Of a stretch of 64,000 bases of DNA, positions 25,043 through 34,379 are shown one piece after another. The notes under the pieces were generated by a model. That model saw only the letters and a list, made by a program, of their open reading frames with translations. It had not been told where the DNA came from and did not search any database. The DNA comes from an uncultured Clostridia bacterium (GTDB lineage Bacteria > Bacillota > Clostridia > Christensenellales > Borkfalkiaceae). How positions within the stretch are numbered: position 1 is the stretch's first letter; each line of letters opens with the position of its first letter. The position numbers and the translations under genes were made by a program. Location: positions 1 through 64,000 of the forward strand of contig CANQWX010000008.1 of NCBI GenBank assembly GCA_947627665.1. Direction: 5' to 3'.

Positions 25043-26553
25043 AAGATCTCCAGATTCTTCTTGAACGTGCGCTTGAATTCGGGGTTCGCCTTCGCCGCCT
25101 GCGCGAGTTCGAGGGAAGCGTCGCCCGCAAGCTCCGTCTTCATGATGACGGAATCGCCGAGCACGTCGCAGTTGACCCCCGTCACCATGCCGAGGCCGCT
25201 GCGGTCCAGGCTCTCCGCGATGCGTAAAAGCACGCCGAGCTTGCGCACGATGTCGATGTCCTCGTCGGAAACGATGTCCTTATACCGCGCCCAGTCGGCG
25301 GGGAGCAGGTCCTCCTTGCGGTGACAGCCCGCCACGAACGCGGCGAGCACGATCTCGCGGTGGGTGACGCCGTAGATCGCCGAATTCAGGATCATATAGC
25401 GGCTGTGCTTCTGGTTGCTGTAATAGCGCACGCAAAGCCCGCAGTCGTGCAGGCTTGCCGCGATCTTGAGCACTTTGAGATAGACGCGCGGGAATTTATG
25501 CAGCACGCGCAGCTGTTTGAAGAGCTGGATCGAAAGATGCACGACGTGTTCGACGTGCTTTTCGTCGCAGCGGTAGTATTTTACATAGGTGTTGAGGGAA
25601 TAGCCGAGCACGTCGGAGAGCGGCCGCTCCTCGGTGAGGGGCACCGCCTGGTTGAACATGATGCCCTCGCGCAGCCCGCAGCCGCTGATCTGGAAGGATT
25701 CGATGTGCAGATAGTCGGTAAACGCCTTGATAATGGCGAGCGCGGCGGGCATGATGTCCGCACGGGTGGGCGAAAGCCCGCGGATGCGCTTGCGCTTCTC
25801 CACGTCCAAAACGCGCACCATCTCGTAGACCGAGCGGAAATCCTCCACCGCAAAGGTGTAGTTATGCACGATGTTCAAGGGGTACTTGCGCACCATGCGG
25901 TTCATCTTGTAGAGCGTGCGGAAGGAGCCGCCCACGCCGATCATCTGCACGTCGGGGTCCACTTCCGAGAGCCATTCGATCTTCTTGAACTGCTCGGTGA
26001 AGAACTCTTCGATCTTCCGCGTCTGCTCCTCGGGAGGGACGCCCTCCTCGGAGAAGAGGTCGGTGAGCGTCACCGCGCCGAAGGGCAGGGTGATGTGTTG
26101 CAGGATGCAACGGCGGTTGTAGTAGACGATCTTGGAACTGCCGCCGCCGATCTCCAGAATGATGCCCTTGGGCACGTCCATGGAGTTGATGACCCCGCGG
26201 TAGACGAGGGTCGCCTCCTCCTCCTCGGAAAGGACGGTCATCCTCAGCCCGCAGGTCGCCTGTATCTCGTCGAGGAAGGAGCGCTGGTTTTTGGCGCGGC
26301 GGACCGCCGCGGTAGCGACCGCGATGATGCGCTCCACGCCCGACGCCTCGCAGAGGCGCTTAAACATTTTGAGTGTCTTGATCGTTTCCGCCACGCGCTG
26401 CGGCTTCAAAAAGCCGTCCCTGTCCATGTCTTGCCCCAAACGGACGCTCTCTTTCAGCTCGTCCTCGACCATGAAATACCCCTCCGCAAAGAGGTTGACG
26501 ATGACAAGGCGTGCGGAATTGGAACCCAAATCGATGATCCCTATTTTAGCCAT
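25039..26553 (-). CDS. Ppx/GppA phosphatase with C-terminal HD-like domain
   Basis: A 504-residue protein. The N-terminal actin-fold Ppx/GppA domain (about 1-300) shows IGIIDLGSNSARLVIVNL, VATAAVRRAKN and ILEIGGGSSKIVYY. The C-terminal ~200 residues contain an HD-like segment (KIAASLHDCGLCVRYYSNQ, about 390). Members hydrolyse polyphosphate or pppGpp; which one applies cannot be told. First gene of a four-gene minus-strand unit, with a promoter at 26643-26671. Confidence 0.92.
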   Translation of the reverse strand: MAKIGIIDLGSNSARLVIVNLFAEGYFMVEDELKESVRLGQDMDRDGFLKPQRVAETIKTLKMFKRLCEASGVERIIAVATAAVRRAKNQRSFLDEIQATCGLRMTVLSEEEEATLVYRGVINSMDVPKGIILEIGGGSSKIVYYNRRCILQHITLPFGAVTLTDLFSEEGVPPEEQTRKIEEFFTEQFKKIEWLSEVDPDVQMIGVGGSFRTLYKMNRMVRKYPLNIVHNYTFAVEDFRSVYEMVRVLDVEKRKRIRGLSPTRADIMPAALAIIKAFTDYLHIESFQISGCGLREGIMFNQAVPLTEERPLSDVLGYSLNTYVKYYRCDEKHVEHVVHLSIQLFKQLRVLHKFPRVYLKVLKIAASLHDCGLCVRYYSNQKHSRYMILNSAIYGVTHREIVLAAFVAGCHRKEDLLPADWARYKDIVSDEDIDIVRKLGVLLRIAESLDRSGLGMVTGVNCDVLGDSVIMKTELAGDASLELAQAAKANPEFKRTFKKNLEIL

Positions 26554-26642
26554 TTTTTTGCCCTCGAGTTTGCTTCACAAATTATCGGACCCCATATAAG
26601 AGCAAACAACAAAACAATCTGCCCATAATACTCTATGCTACT

Positions 26643-26671
26643 ATTTTAACACAGGAAAAGGGGTTTGTCCA
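26643..26671 (-). promoter_or_regulatory. Sigma-A-type promoter of the ppx operon
   Basis: On the minus strand TGGACA, 17 nt, TAAAAT. A second candidate, TTGTTT-17-GATAAT, lies closer to the gene. Confidence 0.62.
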
Positions 26672-26711
26672 TACCCTTTTTGAAAATTTTTTACGTTTCC
26701 GATAATTTTTT

Positions 26712-27086
26712 TCAAATCTTTTTCTCCCCGCGCAGCGCGGCGGCGAAGGGCTGTGCGGAGAGCAGCACGAGCAAAAGCCCGAAGCCCTTCCTCAGCAGCC
26801 CCGCGGGAAGGCAGACGGCGCACGCCGCCCCGAGCGCCGAAAAGAGGAGCGCGGGGAGCACGAGCTGCCAAAGCCCCTCCTTTACGAGAAGCCCGTTTCG
26901 CGCGTGCACGGTGAGGGCGAGCGCGGACATGGGAAGAAAGGAGAGCAGGTTCACCCCCTGCGCCACCCCCTGCGGCACGCCGAGAAAGAGGGTGAGGAGG
27001 GGGATGAGGAGGGTCCCGCCGCCCATGCCCATGCCGCCGAACAGTCCGCCCGCAAGCCCGCACAAAAAGAGCAGATAGAAGGACAT
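26712..27086 (-). CDS. TauE/SafE-family half-transporter (second half)
   Basis: A 124-residue membrane protein with four hydrophobic helices and the family signature LAGGLFGGMGMGGGTLLIPLL near residue 12. TauE/SafE (DUF81) proteins are normally about 250 residues with two related halves and export or import sulfur-containing or organic anions. Here the ATG shares a base with the stop of the preceding half (TGATG), so both halves are coupled and probably assemble as a heterodimer. The longer ORF in the track is an artefact. Substrate unknown. Confidence 0.82.
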   Translation of the reverse strand: MSFYLLFLCGLAGGLFGGMGMGGGTLLIPLLTLFLGVPQGVAQGVNLLSFLPMSALALTVHARNGLLVKEGLWQLVLPALLFSALGAACAVCLPAGLLRKGFGLLLVLLSAQPFAAALRGEKKI

Positions 27087-27442
27087 CAGAGCAGCATCCT
27101 CCAACCCGCGAGGAGCATGAGGAGGGCAAAGACGAACTGGACGGCGCGCACGGGAAGGACGCCGAGCAGCCGCGCGCCCAAATACCCGCCCGCCAGCACG
27201 CCGAGCAGCACGGGCACGAGCACCGCGGGCGGCGCGAACCCGCCGATGAGATAGACAAGCCCGCTCACCGCCGAGGCGGGAAGGATGACGGAGATCGCCG
27301 TGGCGTGCGCCTGCCGCACGGGAAGCCCGCCCGCGCGCAGGAGCGGGACGGCAAGCGTTCCGCCTCCGCCGCCCAGCAGCCCGTTCACCGCCCCGATGAG
27401 CATGCCTCCCGAAAGCCGCGTCCACACCTTTCCCCGCTTCAT
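27086..27442 (-). CDS. TauE/SafE-family half-transporter (first half)
   Basis: A 118-residue membrane protein with about four transmembrane helices and the signature IGAVNGLLGGGGGTLAVPLL near residue 14. I place the start at 27442 (GGAGGGG upstream) rather than at 27487, which has no ribosome-binding site. It is followed by the second half in a TGATG overlap. Confidence 0.8.
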   Translation of the reverse strand: MKRGKVWTRLSGGMLIGAVNGLLGGGGGTLAVPLLRAGGLPVRQAHATAISVILPASAVSGLVYLIGGFAPPAVLVPVLLGVLAGGYLGARLLGVLPVRAVQFVFALLMLLAGWRMLL

Positions 27443-27528
27443 AAGCCGTTCCCCTCCGCTACGACATTTAGATTGCGACATTTTCAAAATTTTTTCTCAT
27501 TTTTTTCTGCGATTGCCCGCATAATTGC

Positions 27529-27557
27529 TTGCGTTGCGAAAGATTTTAAGCTAAAAT
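27529..27557 (+). promoter_or_regulatory. Sigma-A-type promoter of the large surface lipoprotein
   Basis: TTGCGT, 17 nt, TAAAAT, about 80 nt before the start codon. Confidence 0.6.
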
Positions 27558-27638
27558 AGAACCATATTGCTAAGAAATAGTTACGGGCGCGTGCGCGACT
27601 TGTTTTGCTTTGCGCCCAAAAAAAACAAAAGGTGTTAT

Positions 27639-30600
27639 ATGGCAAAATTCTTTGAAAACGGAAAATGGAAAAAACGGACGCTGACGGCGCTCTCCCTCGC
27701 GCTTGCGGCAACGCTTTCGCTTGGGGTGGCGACCGCCTGTGCGCCGCAGCCCGACGAAAACGAGGAAGGGGAAAGTAAAGTCGCCCCGACCGACACCCAG
27801 CTCATCAAGAACGGGAACTTCGAATTTTATTCGGACAAGCTGGTGGACCCCGACGACAACGGCAAGCCCCTTGCCAAGTACAACATCATCTCCACGCCCG
27901 ACAGCTGGTCGTTTAGCTCCGGCAGTCCCTCTTCGGACACCAAATCGGGCGTCATCGATACCAAGGACTGGGATTACTTCACCAAGACGGGCGGCTACTC
28001 CTTTAAGACCTTCTCCAAGGGCGAAGGGGACGACGCCGAGGAAGTGACTACCTTCGAAACGATCGCCGAGGCATACGCCCACTGGGAGGACGAGAACGTT
28101 TCCGCTTACGACCGCCTGAAATTCCTCGACCTCTTCGAGGACGAGATCGGCGATCTTGCCTCCTCTTCCAATGAGGCGAAGATGTTCAAAAAATACAGCT
28201 ACTCCGTCGACTTCGAGGACGTGGAGAGCTTTGCCGAAGATTTCGAAAGCGGGCTTTCCCTCCACAACGGGGCGACCGAGGGCGAAGAGAACGCAAACAA
28301 CACGAGCGTTCTGATGATCCACAACAGCAGAACGGCGGACGACGGCGTGCGCGGCACGGCGCAGCACTACACCTCTTCGACGACCGTCACCCTCCCCGCG
28401 GGCACGGCGGCGCAGGTTTCCCTCTGGGTGCGCACCGACGCGCTCTACCACTATAAGGATACCGAGCTTACCCAGCGCGGCGGCGCCTACATCGGCGTGA
28501 CGAACACCGTGGGCGGAAGCACGCTCGACCAGATGCAGATCTACAACATCCACACGGGCGGGGAATGGCGGCAGTACACCCTCTATGTGCGCGCCAGCAC
28601 CTTTGCGACGACCACCTTCCGCATCGAACTGGGGCTTGGGCAGGGTTCCTCGGACGATAAGTACTTCGCCGTGGACGGCTACGCCTTCTTCGACGACGTC
28701 GCCTGCACGCTCATCTCCGCGGAGGACTACGACAAGGCAGTCCGCACCGAGGACGGCAAGGCCCCCAAAGAGGGCGTGAAGGAATGCACCGTCGACTCCC
28801 TCAAAGCGGACAAGCAGTTCAATTCCGACGAATATCCCTACGAAACCTATCAGACCTACGCGCTCGACCTCTATGCGCCCAACGACGAGAGCACCGTCAT
28901 CGCCGAATTGCTCGGCAACGTGACCGCGGGCCTCACCGAGGAAACGTCGGGCAGCAACGTGTTCACCTCGGAGGACATCGACCCCTCCCTCGGCGAAGAT
29001 CCCGAAAGTTTCGCGCAGCTGACGAGCTTCGGCGCGATCAAGAATAACACCTCCAACAAATATCTCCAAAACATCTACACCAACGACTTCGAGAACAAGT
29101 TCCCCTTCGGCGGGGACGAGAGCGAAGTGCTCATGCTCATGTCCGCGAACGGCGCGGCGTACACCGCCAAGCTCGGCATGCCCGACCATCTCGACGCCGA
29201 TACCGGCAACAACATCTTCAAGCTCGAAGCCCACACCCGCATCCTCCTCTCCTTCTTCGTCAAGACGAAGCTCAAGAGCGGGTTTACGGGGGCAAGCGCG
29301 GCGGTCGTAGACGGCGAGGACGGCAACAAGACCTACATCTCCGCCTTCGACTCCACCACCCTCGCGGCCGTGGACATCGACTCCAAGAGCGATAAGGAAG
29401 AGATGAAGGACATCTACAAGGGCTGGGCGCAGTGCTTCTTCTTCATCGAGAACGACACCGACACGGCAAAGACCTTCTCCCTCGAGTTCTCCTTCGGCCC
29501 CACCACCATCGTCGGCTCCGCCCTCTCCGCTTACAGCGAAGGCTACGCGGCGTTCACGAACTTCGAGGTCAAGAAGCTCACCAAGGCGGAATACGGCTAC
29601 GCCTCCACGGGCGACCGCGCCAAGAAAGTTTCCCTCACGGGCGAAGTGGAGGAAACAAAGCGGTTCGACTCCGTTTCCGCGACCGAGGAAGAGGAACTCA
29701 AATCGGGTCCCGCCCTGCCCGCGAACTTCCGCGGCGTGCTCGGCGGCAGCGACTTTGTGCAAAACAACGACCCGAGCGTTCCCAACGTCAAGCCCCAAAA
29801 TGTGTATGCGGGTCTTTTAAGCTCCCGCTATGCCGAGGAATACTTTGAGAGCGACGCGGCATGGAAGGCAGCGCTTCCCGCATCGGAAGAGGCCGCGGAC
29901 GCGGACGCATGGTGGACGGAGCTGTTCGGCGATTTCCGCCAGCCCCTCGTCATCCTCAACGGCGAGGAAGCCGCCTACGGCTATTACCTCTCCGACACGC
30001 AGAGCGTATCGGCAAACTCCTCCCGCAGGATCTCCGTGCGGGTGAAGGCCTCCGAGAACGCCAAGGTCAACCTCTATCTCGTGGATACGACGGCGGAAAC
30101 GGCGGGCACCATGCTCAAACCCGAACTCCCCTCCTATACCTATTGGTACGACGACGAGGGCAACATCGTGAACATGGACCCCGAATCGGCTGCGTATGAC
30201 AAGGAAGGCAAGATCCTCTACGAATTGCAGCCCAACGGGCTTTACAAGAAGGCGGAGGACGACGGCAAGCTCTATGCCAACCTCTCCAACTTCGACACGG
30301 ACGACGAGGGCAACCTCGTGACGAAGGACGGCACCATCGCCTTCTTCCGCAACGAGGGCAAGACGTACGCCTACCGCGACGAGGACGCCAAGACGGGCGA
30401 GTACACCTACCGCACCGAAGTGACCAACCTCCCCGCGGAAAATCTCCGTTACGACTACTCCGACAAGAGCAGCCTTCCCGAAGCGAAGATCGAGCTTACG
30501 GGCACGGGCGAATGGGTCACGGTGAACTTCTATCTCCGCACGGGCAACGCGGGCAAGACCTACCGCCTCGAAGTGTGGAGCGGCAGCCGCGACGGACAGA

Positions 30601-31262
30601 CCAAGAACGCCGCAGGCAGCTATGTGTTCCTCGGCAATTATGCCTCGGACGACGCCTCCTCCGCATTCGACAGCGACCGCGACGACGATGTGGACAGCAT
30701 CCGCAAGGAGCTGAACGAGGACCGCAAGGACGAGGATCTGCTCGGCAGCAAGGATCCCCTTCCCAAGGATTATGCGAACGCGGGCTACTACACCTTCACC
30801 TTCTTCGACTCCGCGGACTATCTCCGCTACGACGAAACGACGGACGAAGAGGAGCTTGGCGATCCCTACTACTCCTACCTGCAATCCTCCTACGAGGAAC
30901 AGCTCGTATGGCTCCGCTATGACGCGGAAGCAGGAAAGGGATTGCCCGCACGCTGTTCCCTCTACCTCGACTACTCCGCCGCCGATGTGACCGTGGAGCG
31001 CGAATATCCTTCGCAGGATGAGGACGTGGACCACGATCACGACCACACAGACGAAACGGACGGCGAGTCCTCGAATATCTGGCTCCTCATCGCGTCGGGC
31101 AGCCTTGCGATCGTGCTCGTGTTTGCGATCGGCGCCGTGATCGTCCGCCGCCTGCTCAAGAACAGAAGCAAGCGCACCAAGGTCAAGGCGCCCAAGGATA
31201 AGCGGGTACGGCCCGCAAAGTCCAAGCCCGAGGACAGCGACGGTACGGACAGCGAAGCGTAA
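27639..31262 (+). CDS. Large surface lipoprotein with jelly-roll-like modules
   Basis: A 1207-residue exported protein of unknown function. The signal peptide ends in GVATACAPQP (lipobox Cys near residue 35). The body is very rich in Asp, Glu and Tyr and poor in Lys-Arg clusters. At least three segments resemble carbohydrate-binding jelly-roll repeats: about 235-385 (AAQVSLWVRTDALYHYKDTE, YAFFDDVACTLISAEDY), about 500-660 (RILLSFFVKTKLKSGF, FTNFEVKKLTKAEYG) and about 795-1030 (SRRISVRVKASENAKVNLYL, WVTVNFYLRTGNAGKTYRLE). Near the C-terminus a DVDHDHDHTDETDGESS stretch precedes one transmembrane helix (IWLLIASGSLAIVLVFAIGA) and a Lys/Arg-rich cytoplasmic tail. Start chosen at 27639 because the signal peptide begins there. 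It may have both lipid and helix anchors. Monocistronic. Confidence 0.8.
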   Translation: MAKFFENGKWKKRTLTALSLALAATLSLGVATACAPQPDENEEGESKVAPTDTQLIKNGNFEFYSDKLVDPDDNGKPLAKYNIISTPDSWSFSSGSPSSDTKSGVIDTKDWDYFTKTGGYSFKTFSKGEGDDAEEVTTFETIAEAYAHWEDENVSAYDRLKFLDLFEDEIGDLASSSNEAKMFKKYSYSVDFEDVESFAEDFESGLSLHNGATEGEENANNTSVLMIHNSRTADDGVRGTAQHYTSSTTVTLPAGTAAQVSLWVRTDALYHYKDTELTQRGGAYIGVTNTVGGSTLDQMQIYNIHTGGEWRQYTLYVRASTFATTTFRIELGLGQGSSDDKYFAVDGYAFFDDVACTLISAEDYDKAVRTEDGKAPKEGVKECTVDSLKADKQFNSDEYPYETYQTYALDLYAPNDESTVIAELLGNVTAGLTEETSGSNVFTSEDIDPSLGEDPESFAQLTSFGAIKNNTSNKYLQNIYTNDFENKFPFGGDESEVLMLMSANGAAYTAKLGMPDHLDADTGNNIFKLEAHTRILLSFFVKTKLKSGFTGASAAVVDGEDGNKTYISAFDSTTLAAVDIDSKSDKEEMKDIYKGWAQCFFFIENDTDTAKTFSLEFSFGPTTIVGSALSAYSEGYAAFTNFEVKKLTKAEYGYASTGDRAKKVSLTGEVEETKRFDSVSATEEEELKSGPALPANFRGVLGGSDFVQNNDPSVPNVKPQNVYAGLLSSRYAEEYFESDAAWKAALPASEEAADADAWWTELFGDFRQPLVILNGEEAAYGYYLSDTQSVSANSSRRISVRVKASENAKVNLYLVDTTAETAGTMLKPELPSYTYWYDDEGNIVNMDPESAAYDKEGKILYELQPNGLYKKAEDDGKLYANLSNFDTDDEGNLVTKDGTIAFFRNEGKTYAYRDEDAKTGEYTYRTEVTNLPAENLRYDYSDKSSLPEAKIELTGTGEWVTVNFYLRTGNAGKTYRLEVWSGSRDGQTKNAAGSYVFLGNYASDDASSAFDSDRDDDVDSIRKELNEDRKDEDLLGSKDPLPKDYANAGYYTFTFFDSADYLRYDETTDEEELGDPYYSYLQSSYEEQLVWLRYDAEAGKGLPARCSLYLDYSAADVTVEREYPSQDEDVDHDHDHTDETDGESSNIWLLIASGSLAIVLVFAIGAVIVRRLLKNRSKRTKVKAPKDKRVRPAKSKPEDSDGTDSEA

Positions 31263-31280
31263 AAAATATACGCATATATA

Positions 31281-31309
31281 AAAAACCGACGGATTTCGTC
31301 GGTTTTTTT
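31281..31309 (+). terminator. Intrinsic terminator of the surface lipoprotein gene
   Basis: AAAAACCGACG pairs with CGTCGGTTTTT around a 5-nt loop; continuous T follow. Confidence 0.92.
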
Positions 31310-31310
31310 G

Positions 31311-31339
31311 TTGCAAAAAAGGCGTTTATGTGATATACT
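31311..31339 (+). promoter_or_regulatory. Sigma-A promoter of the PnuC-like gene
   Basis: TTGCAA, 17 nt, TATACT, immediately after the preceding terminator. Confidence 0.78.
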
Positions 31340-31375
31340 GTAAGAGGACTGTATGGCAAAGGCAAAGGAGGAGAG

Positions 31376-32092
31376 ATGCACGTCATCAAAGAGTTTTTCC
31401 GCAACGTAAGACCCATCGAATACGCCATCTTCTTCTGTTCGGTCGGCGCGATCGTGCTGTCCTTCCTTCTGACCAACAACACCGACTATCTCCAGCTGGC
31501 GGCGTCCCTCATCGGGGCGGTCGCCCTCATCCTCATCGCCAAGGGGAACGTCATCGGGCAGATCCTCTCGGTCGTCTTTTCCGTCTTTTACGGCGTGATC
31601 GCCTACTTCTGCGGCTATTACGGCGAGATCATCACCTACCTCGGCATGTCTGCGCCTGTCGCCGTGCTCGCGGTCATCAGTTGGCTGAAAAACCCCTTCC
31701 GCGGCAAGAGGAGCGAGGTGACGGTCAACCACCTCGGCTGGCGGGAATACCCCGTCATCCTGTTCATCTCCCTCATCGTGTCGGTGGCGTTCTTCTTTAT
31801 CCTCCGCGCGCTCGACACCCCCAACCTTTGGTGGAGCACCGTTTCGGTCCTCACGAGCTGCACGGCGATGCTGCTGTGCGTGCGCAGAAGCCCCTTCTAC
31901 GCCGTTGCCTACTGCGTGAACGATGTCGTGCTCATCGTGCTCTGGACGCTGATGTCCATGCAGAACCAGACGTACATCGCCATGGTCGTCTGTTTCGTCG
32001 TGTTCTTCGTCAACGACATCTACGGATTGATCAATTGGCTCCGCCTCCTGCGAAGGCAGCAACGCCTCATCAGGGACGAAGAACAGTCTTAA
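31376..32092 (+). CDS. pnuC: PnuC-family nicotinamide riboside transporter
   Basis: A 238-residue integral membrane protein with about seven helices. The family pattern is visible in AKGNVIGQILSVVFSVFYGVI (about 60), the YYGEIITYLGMS segment, and the C-terminal VVCFVVFFVNDIYGLINW. PnuC proteins bring nicotinamide riboside, or in some branches thiamine or riboflavin, into the cell by facilitated diffusion. The start at 31376 follows AAAGGAGG. No riboswitch is seen in the 30-nt leader and no NAD gene is adjacent, so the substrate is a family inference. Confidence 0.85.
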   Translation: MHVIKEFFRNVRPIEYAIFFCSVGAIVLSFLLTNNTDYLQLAASLIGAVALILIAKGNVIGQILSVVFSVFYGVIAYFCGYYGEIITYLGMSAPVAVLAVISWLKNPFRGKRSEVTVNHLGWREYPVILFISLIVSVAFFFILRALDTPNLWWSTVSVLTSCTAMLLCVRRSPFYAVAYCVNDVVLIVLWTLMSMQNQTYIAMVVCFVVFFVNDIYGLINWLRLLRRQQRLIRDEEQS

Positions 32093-32099
32093 ACATGGA

Positions 32100-32128
32100 C
32101 CCCTCCCGCACGGGAGGGGCTTATTTTA
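32100..32128. terminator. Bidirectional terminator between pnuC and rsmF
   Basis: CCCCTCCCG/CGGGAGGGG with a 2-nt centre, followed by TTATTTTATTTTT on the plus side. It lies between convergent genes. Confidence 0.75.
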
Positions 32129-33407
32129 TTTTTCGCAGACCCTTGGGCAGATGATTTTTCACCGTCCCGCCCACGCATTTGCCAAGCCCGAGCGGGAATT
32201 CCTCCACGCAGACGGCGCACCAGCCGTCCGCAAGGTCTGCGCAGAGGGTCTCCCCGCGGAGGTATTTTTCGCTCTCCGCCCGCGTGAGAGAGAGTTTGCG
32301 TTTGGCGCGGTCCCCGAACGCCATGGCGAGCGCGTGCGCGGGCTTAAAAACTTTGCCGTCGAATTCCCCCAGCTCCACGCCGAGGCGAAGAAGGCTGCCG
32401 CCGGGATCGGGCATATCCGCGGGCACGAGGTACATTCTCCCGTCCCCGAGGGTGTGGAGAACGCCCGTGACGGGCGTGCGGAAGAAGTCCTCCGCAAATC
32501 CGCGGAATGCGCTCTCCGCCCGCGCGTTGCGGACGGCGGCAAAGGGACGCAGGCGCCGCGTTTCGCCCTCTTCCCTTTGGAGCAGGGCGCAAAAATGCCC
32601 CTCGCCGCGGACAAGATGGGGATAGAGCTTCTTTTCCCGGACGAGCGTAAAGCCGCGGTGGCGTTTGAGAAAATCTTCGATCTGCCACTCGTCCTCCTCC
32701 TCGGAGAAGGTGCAGGTGGAATAGAGGATGTGTCCGCCGCCCGCCGTCATCTCCGCGGCGCGGCTGAGAATTTCCCGCTGCCGCGCGGCGCACATGGCGA
32801 CGTTTTCCTCGCTCCATTCGGGAACGGCGTTCGGCTCCTTTTTGAACATCCCTTCGCCCGAGCAGGGCGCGTCCACCAAAATAAGATCGAAATATGCGGG
32901 GAAGCGCGCGGCGAGGCTCTCGGGAGATGCGCTCGTGACGGCGCAGTTCGTGATCCCCATGCGCTCGACGTTCTGCGAAAGCGCCTTTGCCCGCGCATAG
33001 ACGATCTCGTTGGCGAGGAGGATCCCCTCCCCCTTCATCTGCGCGGCGGTCTGGGTCGTCTTTCCGCCCGGCGCGGCGCACAGGTCGAGCACCCGCTCCT
33101 TGGAACAGCCCGCTATCATCTCCCCCACCGCCATCGCGGACGGCTCCTGCAAATAATAAAGCCCCGCAAAGTGATAGGGATCGGCGCCCGTTTTCTCCCC
33201 GGTGAGGTAGAAGGCGTTCTCCTCCCACGGCACCCGCCCGCCGAGCGGGAAGGGCGCGCGCGCCGCGAATTTTTCCGCGGAAAGTTTGAGGGTGTTGACG
33301 CGCAGCCCCTTATAGGGCGGTTTTTCATAAGACGCCAAAAAGGCGGGGAAATCACTTCCCAGCCTCTCTTTCATTCTTCTTAAAAATGGTTCGGGTAACG
33401 TTTGCAT
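32121..33407 (-). CDS. 16S rRNA m5C methyltransferase (RsmF/RsmB-like, NOL1/NOP2/Sun)
   Basis: A 428-residue RNA methyltransferase that places a methyl group on cytosine C5. The N-terminal RNA-binding part is followed by the SAM-binding motif VLDLCAAPGGKTTQTAAQM (about 108), motif IV VDAPCSGEGMFKKE (about 175) and motif VI with the second catalytic cysteine, ILYSTCTFSEEEDEWQIEDF (about 225). The C-terminal ~140 residues are the PUA-like extension of the RsmF group. Last gene of serS-exonuclease-rsmF, 9 bp after the exonuclease. Confidence 0.9.
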   Translation of the reverse strand: MQTLPEPFLRRMKERLGSDFPAFLASYEKPPYKGLRVNTLKLSAEKFAARAPFPLGGRVPWEENAFYLTGEKTGADPYHFAGLYYLQEPSAMAVGEMIAGCSKERVLDLCAAPGGKTTQTAAQMKGEGILLANEIVYARAKALSQNVERMGITNCAVTSASPESLAARFPAYFDLILVDAPCSGEGMFKKEPNAVPEWSEENVAMCAARQREILSRAAEMTAGGGHILYSTCTFSEEEDEWQIEDFLKRHRGFTLVREKKLYPHLVRGEGHFCALLQREEGETRRLRPFAAVRNARAESAFRGFAEDFFRTPVTGVLHTLGDGRMYLVPADMPDPGGSLLRLGVELGEFDGKVFKPAHALAMAFGDRAKRKLSLTRAESEKYLRGETLCADLADGWCAVCVEEFPLGLGKCVGGTVKNHLPKGLRKIK

Positions 33408-33416
33408 CCTGCCTTT

Positions 33417-34373
33417 CTAAACCGTTTCGAGCGCGGATTCGAGCTGTTCGAGGGGAATGAACGCCGCGCCCGCCGTCATGGCGTTGCGGCAGCGCTCCCC
33501 GCCCTCGCCGCGGGCGATGTAGACGTTGCATTCGGTGGGGTGGGAGGTGTACTGCCCGCCCGAATTGAAGATGGCCTCGACCAGCTTGCGGGAAACGGGC
33601 ACGTCGTCCTCGATGTCGCGCGAGAAACAGAAAATTTTGCCCTCGAGCGAGCCGCCCTTCTTGCGGCGGTGCATGTGCTTGTTGACGAAGCGGTAGAACT
33701 CGTCGTGCGCCTTGATGTGCTTCTCGCGCTCCTCCTCCCGCTCCGCATAGTAGTTGCGCAGCCCCACCGAGGTGAGCGCGCGGATCTTGTATCCCGAGAG
33801 CCTGCCCGCCTGCACGCCGTACTTTTCGGCAAGCCCCAAGATATCCGTCCCCTCGCGGGCGCACAGCCGCTCGCACACCCGCATGGTGGCGTAGGCGTCG
33901 TCCACGGCGCGGTGGGGCGTGAATTCCACCCCCAGCTCTTCCGCCATCGCCTGCAAGCCGTATTGGCGGGTGAAGTTTTTCTCCGCATTCATAAAGAAGA
34001 ACTGCGTGTCGTGGAAGGAAAAGCGGAAGGACGGCAGCTTATAGCGCTTGGTTTCGAGATTGAGATAGTTGACGTCATTGAGCGTGGCGTGCCCGCAGAC
34101 GACGCTTTCCCTGTCCTCGAGCAGCGCCTTGATGCGGGAATAGCGCGCGGGAAAGGTGGGGTGCTTTTTGAAATCCTCGTACTCGTAGGGAAGCACAAGC
34201 CCCTCCCTGCCCTTGCGGTCGGTGAGGTGGAATTTTCCGCGCGGGTCCATGAGGATGTCCTCCCGCGCCAGCACCTGAAAGTTTTCGTCCGTGAGAACGT
34301 ATCCGAACGCGCACATCTTGGCGACGTTTTTATACACGCATGCGCATTCGATGTCGAAAAACAGATACTTCAT
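33417..34373 (-). CDS. DEDD exonuclease with C-terminal BRCT domain
   Basis: A 318-residue protein. The N-terminal part is an RNase T / DnaQ-like 3'-5' exonuclease: exo I is YLFFDIECACVY (residue 4), exo II is around VVCGHATLNDVNYLN (about 95), and exo III is HRAVDDAYATMRVCE (about 155). The C-terminal ~90 residues (KIFCFSRDIEDDVPVSRKL... GGQYTSHPTECNVYI) form a BRCT domain. Fusions of this sort occur in Firmicutes and may act in DNA repair or RNA trimming; the substrate is unknown. Between serS (6 bp) and rsmF (9 bp). Confidence 0.85.
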   Translation of the reverse strand: MKYLFFDIECACVYKNVAKMCAFGYVLTDENFQVLAREDILMDPRGKFHLTDRKGREGLVLPYEYEDFKKHPTFPARYSRIKALLEDRESVVCGHATLNDVNYLNLETKRYKLPSFRFSFHDTQFFFMNAEKNFTRQYGLQAMAEELGVEFTPHRAVDDAYATMRVCERLCAREGTDILGLAEKYGVQAGRLSGYKIRALTSVGLRNYYAEREEEREKHIKAHDEFYRFVNKHMHRRKKGGSLEGKIFCFSRDIEDDVPVSRKLVEAIFNSGGQYTSHPTECNVYIARGEGGERCRNAMTAGAAFIPLEQLESALETV

Positions 34374-34379
34374 GCAATT

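Noticed and set aside
27570-29798. 742-residue minus-strand ORF opposite the surface lipoprotein
   Set aside because: The plus strand has signal peptide, lipobox, terminator and transmembrane segment; the minus frame has no recognisable domain or ribosome-binding site.
31310-31375. NAD or thiamine riboswitch before pnuC
   Set aside because: The promoter is only 37 nt from the ATG, which leaves no space for an aptamer.
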